Notes under the pieces: generated by a model
The model's input: only the letters and a program-made list of their open reading frames with translations
The model's database searches: none
Told to the model about the DNA's origin: nothing
In this document: positions 18,380 through 28,037 of the stretch, in pieces
Numbering within the stretch: position 1 is the stretch's first letter
Layout: each line of letters begins with the position of its first letter
Made by a program: the position numbers and the translations under genes
Origin: Epithemia pelagica
Lineage: Eukaryota > Bacillariophyta > Bacillariophyceae > Surirellales > Surirellaceae
NCBI GenBank assembly: GCA_946965045.2
Contig: OX337229.1
Location: forward strand, 1,054,001 to 1,118,000
DNA: 64,000 nucleotides
Reading direction: 5' to 3'

Positions 18380-18870
18380 AGGCCGTTCCTTGATATTCTG
18401 CAAAAACAAAAGTTGGAGGGTGACACGTCACAAAAAACCCGGAAATATGGCGTCAAATCCGGGTTCGACGCTGTTTCAGCTTTTGAGGCTGCAAAAGTTG
18501 GGTCCAACTTTTGCAGGCCGGCAAAAGCTGAACAGCCATTAGGGATAGTGCTTTCTTCTTGCTAGTGTACATTGGGCCCTACAGAAACAAAAATGACGGT
18601 TTAGGATTTGAACGGCGCGCGTTCGACTCCAACGGTCCCCCTAACCTCAATGAAGAGGAAGACGGAACGTCCTCCTAATGTCTTACTTTGATAATTGTAG
18701 TATTCAAATCATCGAAGTGAATATGGGGACTATTGGGGGCCTTGGGGGAAAAAGTGCGGTTATAGGTTTTGGTTTTGTAAATGCCAAAGGACCGCGTGTC
18801 GCGCAATTGTCTACAAAAAGGTGATGTCATGTGTCGATTTTTGTTTTTGCAGAATATCAAGGAACGGCCT
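18380..18870. repeat. 491-bp segment bounded by perfect 32-bp inverted repeats
   Basis: 18380-18411 reads AGGCCGTTCCTTGATATTCT and continues GCAAAAACAAAA; 18839-18870 is its exact reverse complement, 32 of 32. Weak similarity continues inward (TGACACGTCAC against TGACATCAC after about nine bases). No target-site duplication was recognised directly outside, and no transposase frame lies between the repeats. It may be a MITE, a foldback element, or a transcribed long-hairpin locus. Confidence 0.6.
18470..18536. repeat. Nested 67-nt imperfect hairpin
   Basis: Outer arms 18470-18485 (GCTGTTTCAGCTTTTG) and 18522-18536 (CAAAAGCTGAACAGC) pair with a single bulged base; inner arms 18491-18501 (GCAAAAGTTGG) and 18504-18514 (CCAACTTTTGC) pair perfectly around two bases. 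The structure lies inside the 18380-18870 inverted repeat. It could extrude as a cruciform or fold as RNA; no RNA family is recognised. Confidence 0.55.
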
Positions 18871-19619
18871 AAGTGCAAACTGCACAGAGCGAGAAGTGGG
18901 AGTTAACCCCAAACCCCACAAAAACAGAGAAGAAGACCACACACTGAAAACTCTAAACCTAACAGACGAGCAGAAACCCCCCCCCCAAACATCAGTCCCA
19001 ATCCCAATAATACTCCTAGAAAATTCCATTCGTCAATCGTTCGTTTTTTAGTTTTTTTCAATCTGATTTCGCGATTGGGAGCTTTTGTCCCGACGACTAC
19101 TGTATCTCTTATACACCGAGAGAGCATTTTATCAAATCCAAGATTTTTTATGCTTTGTACCATGATGCAGACCAGAGAACGTGGATACCACTGGTATCAA
19201 ATGCCACAGAAATGCCCAGAGCCATGACTGCATGAGACTGCATGAAGCATAGCAAGACTACCGACCGGAGGTAAACAGCTGTCATTATGGAGTATCACAA
19301 CCAATTTATCTTTTGTGACCACTAAGGATTGTTTGGATTTTTCACCCCACTTTACTGGGGTGCGGGCACTAAATCCAACCTCCCTCCAACACAAACACCA
19401 CATTAGATTTTTGTTGAATTGCCTACCAAGCAGCAAGACCAAGGAGCAAAAGGGAGCAAACTACTTGGATCTGCTTCGTTTTTCTTCTTCTGGTTCCAAG
19501 CGAAGCGACAAAGCCCCTGCTGCAGATTTGCTCCGAGTCCATTTCATTTCGCGGATCATCGTCCTAGCTTTACTAGTTGCAGTGGCCCTGCAGGGGCCAT
19601 CTGAGACGTGGAAGGATCG

Positions 19620-22600
19620 ATGCGCACTACGTTAAAGAATCTCTTTGCACGAAAAAAGAACAAAAATAAGGGTGCAAAAAGTCAATCAACAGGTTCGAGA
19701 ACAGAGGCCGTCTCTGTTCCACTTGCAGCTAGTGCCCCGCCGCTTCCGGCTCCGAAATCCCGTCGGCACCGACAACAACCACCTGTTGCGACCGTGCCTG
19801 TTGTGACCGTACCTGTTGTGGCCGAAACAAAGACAGAGCTGGATGCAAAGCCCAAGGCTGCACCTTCCACAAAACCGGAAAAGCCAGCACCTGCGGCAAA
19901 AATTGATGAGACTGTGTTTGAACGTATACCTGGACCAGCGCAACCAACGGTCTCAAGTACAACCGAAAGTCATGCCTCCGAAAATGGTGATGATGCCTTC
20001 GCGGATGACGATGATGCCCCACAGGTTGTTCTTTCTTATGAATCTATTCCCGTTCTGGAGCAGGTAAAACTGCCAAGAGGAGGGTTTAGTGTCGATACCA
20101 AGGCAGTGGGTCGCGTCCAGGTGGGTGGCCGCATGGATTCGTTGGATCTTTCGGGTTGTTTGCTTTTTGTCCTTCTCACTGTAAACGTTCTCTGTTCATT
20201 TGTGTTCTCAGTTCGGTATCCCCCCTGAAACGATCAAAGACAGTATGCGACTGGGAATTCCTGTACCCCAAGTATATATTGTTCCGGTGGAGAGGTTTTG
20301 CCGCGAAATGGGCCCTGCATTAGGCGTGAATTTGGCTGAGTTTGAGTTTCCTGCATATTTCAATTTTTTTGTGTACAAAAAGCGGTGCATGCTGGTTGTA
20401 GACTCGGATGACGCCGAGGAAAACATAAGGCGGGTGTTCAGTGAGACGTTGCTAGGGCCTGCGCAGTTCCGGAGGGAAGATAATCCAATAGCATTCGAGG
20501 AGGAAGATTTTGCCCCCGAGTTCCCTCGTGCGGCCATACCGAATTTTCAGAAGGAGTTAAAACATTTCCGTATTATGCCAGACGGAAAAGAACTTGTGAT
20601 TGAAACGCTTCTTGATTTCTGCCATTTCGAGACACGAACAGATGGGCACGAAGGTCTTGGTGTTCCACCGCCCCTCGGCGACGAGTCTGAGAGTGAAGTA
20701 ACAGACGATCCTAAAGTTCCAACCAACTCCGGAGCACTAGATTGTGTGGATGATGATGAAGATGAGGAGGAGGAGGAACCCAAGGAAGTACCAAAGGATG
20801 AAAGTGGAGTTGAAAGTCTCCAAACCAAATCAGTTTGGTCATACTCGAAAGCTAAATTCATGGGTAAGTCAGTTAGAGGAATGGCTGAGAGTAAGGACAT
20901 CATCTCACCTATGTTCAAAATATATATCAGGTGATGTGGCTACTATATGGCCATTCGGTGCCACGAAAGAGCAGATTGAAAAGAAATCGATTCCCCGTGT
21001 GGAAGTCTTCAAAATGCCAGGTGGAACTGAGTACATAATTCACGACATTGATGAGAACAATCATATCGTAGGGAAAGCACGTTTCCAGGGCCATGTTAAG
21101 GTTTCGGAGTCAATGAGCGTGGATGGCTTCGGTGGCCATTCTTTTCTGGATGATGTGAATCCCGAGAGCGAGCAAAAACATGAGGAGTCGGAGCCACACA
21201 GACTTGGATCGATAGTAGCAAGTCCTTCTCCTCCTAGTTTTCATCCTCCGTCTTTCGGGGTGACCGTTTTGGGCAATTCACACGGTTTTGACAAGAGTGG
21301 CTCTGTGTCAGGTTACGTTCTCTGGATTAACGGTAGAGGAGTCATGATTGACCCACCACCTTACTCGTCTGCCACCCTGGAACGAGAAGGTATACGTCCC
21401 AGAATGATTGTTGGAATTATCCTGACACACTGCCACGCGGACCACGATGCAGGAGCGTTTCAGAAAGTGTTAACTGGTTCGCCTGTAGTTGTCATCACGA
21501 CACCTACCATATACAAGAGTTTCATCCGAAAATACGCGGCATTGTCAGCTCTGAGCCCTGCTCTTCTCCGTCACAGCCATCGCTACAAACGAGCCACCAT
21601 CGGTGAGCCTCTACGCTTTCAAGGGGCAACGTTTCACTTTATATACACCATTCACACAATACCGTGTGTTGGTTTCAGGGTCGAATGGCGAGGGCGATCT
21701 ATGGTTTTCACAGGCGACCATATGAACATCCCGAAAGCCATTGATAAACTTGAAGAGTCAGGAGTTTTGTCAACGGCCAGAGCTGACGATCTCCGAAATC
21801 TTCCTCTTCAGGAGACGGATGTTCTTCTTCATGAATCTGGGGCTCCGCCGATCCACACACCTCTAGATGTGCTTTTAGACCTTCCTACGAAGGTGAAGAA
21901 AAGGTTGTTTGTGGTCCACACGTCTGCTCTACCACAAGATTGCGAGCTTAAAGTGGCACCGACGGGCACGGGGGGAACAATTAGGTTAGATCAGTTCCAG
22001 CGAGGTCCAAATTCAAATAATCGCGATGAAACTCAACCAATGGACAGAGAGGGACCGGAATCTTCTTCCTTCGGGGACAGTTCTCCGTTTGTGGAGCGTG
22101 ATGATAATTTCATGTGGAATGGCCAGAGCGAGTACGGAACAATTGCGGAAGATCCTGAAAAATCCAGTTCCGACCCGCGGTTGCTAGCCACTTCTCTGGC
22201 TCATTTCAGCTACAATCAAGGCCACAAGAAGGGTGGACGAAACTCCGTTTTCCTTGGTGAAAGCCCCTCACCCCCTCTTGTATCTCTCCGACCAGCTTCT
22301 AGCACTGATGCCTGGTTCATATTAAACCTTCTGAGCGCAGTGCCTTTTTTGTCCAGGTGAGTCATTTTATTGAATGGGTTGAACTAACTGCTGAGATTGT
22401 GTAGTAACTCACCATATTTTGATCCTTTTCATTCATGCAGCTTGTCGTATGCATCAACGATGGAGGTTCTCGAGACAGCGAAGGTTGATGCTTACTCAAC
22501 ACGTGACATCGTTGTGCCGGCCTCACGAAGGAGTCAAGTTCTTTGCCTCGTTTGGGAGGGAACTTGCGCTGAACTCAAAGCAAGAAAGGGTGATAGTTCA

Positions 22601-24055
22601 GGTCGTGCCAGTTCAGGTTTAGTGCCAATCGATGAAGACGAAGAGGAAGAAGAGGAGGAGCAGACTGACGGGGAACCCTCAATTTGGCATGCTGGTGATT
22701 GGACCGGGCCAATCGCGTTACAACCTGACTACCGACTAAGCGGCGAAAGTGAACGCAGCAAAACACACGATGTTGTTGCTGTGTCTCCTGAAGGGGTCAA
22801 GGTTATCACCATAGAATTTTCGATGCTCCATGCAATCTTGAAAGCTGGGTCGTCCTTGTACGGTAGATACCTTGAAAGGAAAACGCATCAGGAAAGGGCA
22901 AAGATGGATGGTTCGCAGAGTGACAGGCTATCAAATGCTACACCCACTGATCAACTTTTAGACGAAGCTATGCGGACGATGAACGTGTTGGAGCTTCTGA
23001 ATTGCAATTCTGCTTTGAGAAAGCTTAGTGCAGTGCAGAAACGTCATTTGGAGAGTTTGGCTGAGGGACCGATTAGTTTCCAGCCAGGCGAACGTTTGTG
23101 GCGTGCAGGAACTCCTGTGGACCGAGCATTCGTTATTGTGTCAGGCACGGCGTCATTTGTTCCCAAGCGGAGAAATGCTGGTTCAGCGGCCTTTCAACCA
23201 GTTCAGAGTGAAAAAGACAAGCTAGGGGATCCCAGTGTTGGTGACTCCATGCGTGTGGATGCCATGAAGGCGATGAAAGAGCTGGGGGTGAAGAACAACC
23301 CAACCCAGGTGGTTCACGATGACGGTTCCATGTCTTCTGCAGAATCTGGTGGAGAAAAGGCTCCGCAGCACATTCATTATGATACTTTGTTCAGCCGCAC
23401 GACCAACCCAGACGCGACTTCTCTAACAGACGCTAATGATTACACGAAACTGAGCCGAGGCTTGCAGAAACGCGCTGACTTCCTAAGGGGGGGATCTGTA
23501 TCATCAGAAATAAGCCCCGAAAGATCCGATGGCGAGAGTGAGGAAGGTGGAGACACTGACCAGGAATCTCAACTTGACTATACGTTCACCGATGAGCAAG
23601 ACCCAGGAACGAGATCAAGGCGAACATCTGTTCTTCGAAGACGCTCCTCCAGAGCAAGATTCGCCAACAAGGTCCTTGGCCGACTATACAGTCGACGAGC
23701 TTTCACGGGAGGACTTGTCTTTAGTCGTGGACACTTTCTTGGTGATGTGTCTAGAATGGTCGCGGGTCTTCTCTCCAGCGATACAGCATCCGAACTCAAC
23801 GAGGATTTTGGTCACCCTTATGGTTTTGGCGACTCAGGTGGGGATGGATTCACTGGAGATAACGTTCTTGAAACGATAACAGAGTTGATCATTCACGAAC
23901 AAGAAGGTGACCACCACATCATGCACAGCTCTACACTCACTGCGGGAAAAGAAGGATGCGTTGTGTTGCTCTTTAGCAAGTCTGCGTTGATTCCGTTTTT
24001 GGATGAGTATCCTGGTCTTCTTCTCAGCCTACTTGGTACGCAGGTTGTTGTCTAG
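19620..24055 (+). CDS. Metallo-beta-lactamase-fold phosphodiesterase with cyclic-nucleotide-binding domains
   Basis: Four exons: 19620-20120, 20212-20863, 20931-22356 and 22441-24055; introns of 91, 67 and 84 nt have consensus ends and phases agree, giving 1397 aa. The basic, Pro/Ala-rich start is followed by FGIPPETIKDSM and an acidic linker. The central MBL domain has the metal motif THCHADHDAG, FTGDH, and VHTSALP late in the fold. The region after it holds cyclic-nucleotide-binding (CNB)-like segments: FQPGERLWRAGTPVDRAFVI followed by VSGTASFVP, and further on FSRGHFLGDVSRM. Architecture recalls the Dictyostelium GbpA/GbpB cyclic-nucleotide phosphodiesterases, which combine an MBL catalytic domain with two CNB domains. 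Expected role: hydrolysis of cAMP or cGMP, stimulated by cyclic nucleotide. The CNB regions are interrupted by acidic insertions. Confident for the MBL fold, moderate for the substrate. Confidence 0.88.
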
Positions 24056-24245
24056 ATGAAGTTTTGGGAGAGCGAAGAGTCATGTTAGCTAGCACTGGCG
24101 CTTCTAATGATAATGAACGTGAGACAGGAAATCCTATTTCTTTCTCATTTACAGCATTTATCCTAGTCTCACTAGTCACTAGGTGTTCCAAAACGATTTT
24201 TTAAATTGAAAATGTCGAAGATGAAGCCGGACGCAATTCCATTTT

Positions 24246-25115
24246 CTACTTAAAGATATCCTTCCTGCTATCACTCAGGTCTTCCAAAACGAGTTTTGCG
24301 GATGTCCCTGGTACATCAGTGCGTCTTCCAAACACCCTAAATTCCTCTGCTTTGTCCCTATGGACAGCGTCAAAGCCATCGTCCTCATCACGCAACAAAA
24401 CTGGTGTTTCGAGATATTTCAAGCAGCATGTGAGCATATATCTGTGTCTCTCTTGATGCCTTTCATCCGGAAGCTCGTGTGTTTCGCCATACTCTTTGTA
24501 AACTTGCGCAACGAAGTCGTCGAGGTCGACATCAGATTCTCGTTCCCTCCTCTTCAACAGATCGTAGATATCCAAAATATCGCCTTGCTTGAAGATTCGA
24601 GCAGTTTCACGATCTGCTCTCCTCGAAAAGTTGGTAGTTCTTTTGGTCTCAAAACCTTCAATCCTTTCGACCAGAGGCATGCTTTCCACGCGACGTCCAC
24701 CACTGGGGCTCCACTCCTCCTTATCAAAGTCATCCTCCTCATCATCATCGTCGGCTGTTTCCTCGGACCCTCGCAAATGTCGAGGTAGCCTAGGTTGCTT
24801 CTTGGTCGGCGGTTCTGTCGTTGATAATGTCTCTTCTACGACAGGATTGACACGGATGAATTCGAACAAGTCAGGTGCCATTTCTTGGTCAGGTTTTCGT
24901 TTTTGAAGGGACTGGAGATGCTCGTATTGCTGGCGTTCTTTCTCCGACAATTGTGATACGGGATCGAGGTCGTTGTTTCCCGGTGGCTTGGTCGCCGCCG
25001 TTCGTCTCCCTGTCGATCCAATCAATAGACAGCGACGACGACATGAAAGGCTGACAATCCCATTCAGGCTTGAACGCGCAACGGATTTCATCATGGTTGT
25101 TTGGTTTTCATCCAT
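24246..25115 (-). CDS. Hypothetical protein, possible mitochondrial location
   Basis: A single exon of 289 aa. The N terminus (MMKSVARSSLNGIVSLSCRR from the second Met pair) is Ser/Arg-rich and lacks acids, resembling a mitochondrial presequence; the annotated ATG eight residues upstream adds Asp and Glu and may not be used. The body is charged, with an acidic DDDDEEDDFDKEEW stretch, then DILDIYDLLKRRERESDVDLD and VAQVYKEYGETHELPDERHQ, which look helical. No family recognised. It is tail-to-tail with the phosphodiesterase gene and 134 bp from the divergent RibD-like gene. Confidence 0.65.
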   Translation of the reverse strand: MDENQTTMMKSVARSSLNGIVSLSCRRRCLLIGSTGRRTAATKPPGNNDLDPVSQLSEKERQQYEHLQSLQKRKPDQEMAPDLFEFIRVNPVVEETLSTTEPPTKKQPRLPRHLRGSEETADDDDEEDDFDKEEWSPSGGRRVESMPLVERIEGFETKRTTNFSRRADRETARIFKQGDILDIYDLLKRRERESDVDLDDFVAQVYKEYGETHELPDERHQERHRYMLTCCLKYLETPVLLRDEDDGFDAVHRDKAEEFRVFGRRTDVPGTSAKLVLEDLSDSRKDIFK

Positions 25116-25249
25116 GGTGTTGTCGGAACGAGATGATGTACACCCCAGTAATTAATCACAAAGATATTACTCAAATCAATAAGCATTATCACAAACCTAA
25201 TGCTCGGTTGTAATATGTTCCTGACTCACCAATCGAACAGCTTCCGACA

Positions 25250-26344
25250 ATGGCGGTTGTTCGTTTGGTCCCCTTTATCCAGAGCTCCCTGTCATTGCCA
25301 CATGTACAAGTCGTCTTGTTGACTACGTGGCTTATTTTATGCTTGGCAGATGGCTATCTTGTGAGACATGTAAACGTGGGAGTACGACGGCAACCATGCT
25401 TTGTGTGCCATGGTCCACGGGATTGTTGCCCAATTCCTGCTGGGCTTGGGCCTCGATTGCAACCTCAACTTCCAACGGCACTTTCTTCGGCCTCATCTGG
25501 AACAGAGTATTCTTCTTCAGAGATATATGATTCCTTGTTTGGAGTGACATTGAAAATAGCTCTGGATGCCAATGGTGGAGTGGCAGAACTCGACAGTGAA
25601 GAATCGGAGCGATTTACCTCACCAGCCTCCCTCGACATGGTACATCGACTACGACGAGATTGCAATGCCGTGTTGGTAGGTCGTGGTACAGTGCAAGCGG
25701 ACAATCCATCGCTCACTGTACGGCGTGTCAAACCGCGTTGTGACGACGAAACTGGAGAGGAAATTCAACCTCTGCGAGTGGTGCTGGATCCCACCTTTTC
25801 CTTGCCTTTGGAGCAATTTTCCAATGAAAAGACGTATCGACTCTTTGATGATGGGCATCCAACAGTGGTCTATCACACACTTGCCAATGTGGACTACGAA
25901 ACACTGGCGTTTCTCGATAGTGTGGAATTTGTAAGACTACCCTCTGTTTCCAGAGAGCACAATGAGAAAATTTCTTCCTTTTCGGAATCAGCTACACCAG
26001 AGGTTGGCAATGACACAGAATCAGCATCAAAGGACACAAATCTGTTGTCGGTTTCCAACATCATGTCAGACCTATCACAACGATATGGTACAAAACACTT
26101 GATGGTCGAAGGAGGACCGATTACAGCACAGAGTTTTTTGAGAGCGATGCTTGTGGACCGAGCGATCGTAGTCAAAGCACCGGTCCGGTTTCGAAAGCCA
26201 CTGCAGTCTGGAATCACATCCAATCTGTTGCAGGATGCAGGCTTGGTACTGTTAGGGACGTATGAACTTGACTCGGATGTCGTGGAATGCTGGTCTAGAC
26301 CTCATCTCGAATGGCCATCCAAAGACATTGAGAGTTGGCCCTGA
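25250..26344 (+). CDS. RibD C-terminal-type reductase (riboflavin biosynthesis-like), probably plastid-targeted
   Basis: A single exon of 364 aa. Residues about 95-345 match the DHFR-like reductase fold of RibD/RIB7: VTLKIALDANGGVAE, VHRLRRDCNAVLVGRGTVQADNPSLTVR, PLRVVLDPTFSLP, and KHLMVEGGPITAQSFLRAML, which is the family GG-containing nucleotide-binding signature. The reaction in bacteria and plants is NADPH reduction of the ribosylamino-pyrimidine intermediate of riboflavin synthesis. No deaminase zinc motif is present, so this is the reductase half alone. The N terminus is hydrophobic (VVLLTTWLILCLADGYLV) and then Pro/Ser-rich, suggesting plastid import (inference). It is not certain whether this enzyme or a paralogue carries out riboflavin synthesis. 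Confidence 0.85.
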   Translation: MAVVRLVPFIQSSLSLPHVQVVLLTTWLILCLADGYLVRHVNVGVRRQPCFVCHGPRDCCPIPAGLGPRLQPQLPTALSSASSGTEYSSSEIYDSLFGVTLKIALDANGGVAELDSEESERFTSPASLDMVHRLRRDCNAVLVGRGTVQADNPSLTVRRVKPRCDDETGEEIQPLRVVLDPTFSLPLEQFSNEKTYRLFDDGHPTVVYHTLANVDYETLAFLDSVEFVRLPSVSREHNEKISSFSESATPEVGNDTESASKDTNLLSVSNIMSDLSQRYGTKHLMVEGGPITAQSFLRAMLVDRAIVVKAPVRFRKPLQSGITSNLLQDAGLVLLGTYELDSDVVECWSRPHLEWPSKDIESWP

Positions 26345-26493
26345 AACCACTCAACCAATCTCACGAAAACGAAGAACGCGCGAAAGAACGCCAATCGAGA
26401 AAAAGAGAAATGGCTACCATAGAGTATGGGCACTAGTACTAATAGAACACTGTCTTGTGGCCAACATCACGTCTAGAATTATCTGGTCTCTTT

Positions 26494-27702
26494 TCATTTT
26501 AGCAAACTTGGCATGGCCGGCATTGGAATGTGTGATGTCTTTGTTTTGATCACTTCATCAATGATACCATAGTCAACCGCTTGATACGGGGACATGAAAA
26601 AGTCACGGTCCGTATCTTCTTCAATCTTTTCAACGGGTTGATCGGTGTAATCGGCAATGTATTTATTCAACAAGGCTTTGGTGTACAGAATTTCCTTGGC
26701 CTGAATTTCAATATCCTGTGCGGCACCTTGCGCACCACCCAAAGGTTGATGAATCATGATACGTGCATTGGGGAGTGACTTGCGTTTGCCGGGTGTCCCT
26801 GCCCCCAACAAAAAGGCTCCCATACTGGCCGCCATGCCAAAGCAAACCGTTTGCACATCGCAGGGAATAAACTTCATGGTGTCAAAAATCGCCAACCCTG
26901 CCGAAACAGAACCTACAACAAAGAAACAGGAAAATGATATACCAGATTAGAAAATGGCCAACAAAGCAAGCAACCGAATGGACAAACAAGTCTCTCCGTA
27001 GCGTACCTCCAGGAGAATTGATGTACAAGGTAATGTCCCGGTTGGGATCTTGATTGGCCAGATACAAAAGTTGGGCAACCAAGACATTGGCGACTTCGTC
27101 GTTGACGTCCGTTCCTAGCAAGAGAATGCGGTCTTTCAACAAGCGACTAACCACATCCAATTGACCCGATTCGCCATCCACTGTCGGCAAAGGAGGAGGG
27201 CGTGGAGGCTTGGGGGCTGGTTTGGCAGGCTTTTCTGGTTGAGGCTGCAAGAACGAAACATGACAAGGAAAATGGTAAGTGACGGAGTGATTCCAATCAT
27301 CTTGTCCAATAAGAAGGAAATCAAACTGTGAACTTACATCGTCTGGCATCATGTAGGGACTTGAAGAAAGACTTCTCCACCTGTCAAAAAAGGTACCAGA
27401 ACATTTCCAGAAATAAGTGTATAAGAATCCCTCTCTGTAGATGTACAATTCCCTCTCTGTAAGGGAAAAGCTTGACATACCTCATCGTGCCCTGCGACGG
27501 GCTTGAGTTGGCCACATGAAAGGCATCTGTAAAGAATCCCAGACAAAAAAATGTCCACAGTGAGCCAGTCGAGTACAGCCGTGCAACCCGAAACATCTAC
27601 AACAAACTCATTTCTACACTACTCAAGCCGTAACCTACCGCTTGTCGAAAGCGCAAACGCAGCGACCAAGATTGGTCCAATCTGCCGACGGATCATCATC
27701 AT
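26494..27702 (-). CDS. clpP: ATP-dependent Clp protease proteolytic subunit, plastid-targeted (five exons)
   Basis: Exons 27702-27639, 27526-27481, 27380-27338, 27244-27007 and 26912-26494 join in phase to 269 aa, with introns of 112, 100, 93 and 94 nt. Exons 1-3 are short and encode the presequence: [21 protein letters not shown], then DAFHVANSS across the first junction, a good plastid DAF motif. The mature protein has [20 protein letters not shown], the catalytic Ser in [12 protein letters not shown], the catalytic His in [10 protein letters not shown], and Asp in the C-terminal [18 protein letters not shown]. It forms the barrel-shaped serine protease that degrades unfolded stromal proteins with a Clp ATPase. 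A Pro/Lys-rich linker ([17 protein letters not shown]) is unusual. It is divergent from the RGG/W2 gene by 335 bp. Confidence 0.94.
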
Positions 27703-28037
27703 GGTGGATTCTTTGTGTGTTGCGAAAGATTTTTTGCGTGCAAAAGGATGACGAAGCAGCGACCAAAGAATCAACATCGGCCTGTCCGTCGACCGTCTGG
27801 TCGAAACACGTGGACCCTTTAAATTTTGTGTGCAAGAGCACGTCTGTGGGGGTAGGTGTTTCATCGTATGTGTTGCATGATTGCGACAACCAGAAAAGCA
27901 AATTGAGTGGCACACATGTGTTCGTAGAGGACTTGGCAACCTAACAAGCATACGACAAAGACGAGATTGGGAAAACGAACAACAATACAAAGGAGTGGCG
28001 AGTAGTGCAGTACGAGTGAAGGTGAAGAGATTTGCAA

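Larger units (their letters stand above)
17798..19619. other. Gene-poor region of 1.8 kb
   Basis: Short frames exist but none has convincing composition. The region contains the inverted-repeat element at 18380-18870, a nested hairpin at 18470-18536, a G/C-rich stretch at 18613-18650, an eleven-C run (AACCCCCCCCCCCAAAC-like) near 18980, and an ACCCCAC..TGGGGT dyad near 19342-19362. The right-hand end should carry the promoter and 5' UTR of the phosphodiesterase gene. Confidence 0.4.

Noticed and set aside
18600-18660. tRNA-like T-arm sequence (GGCGCGCGTTCGACTCC)
   Set aside because: Only the T-arm-like part is present; no acceptor stem, D-arm or anticodon arm could be assembled.
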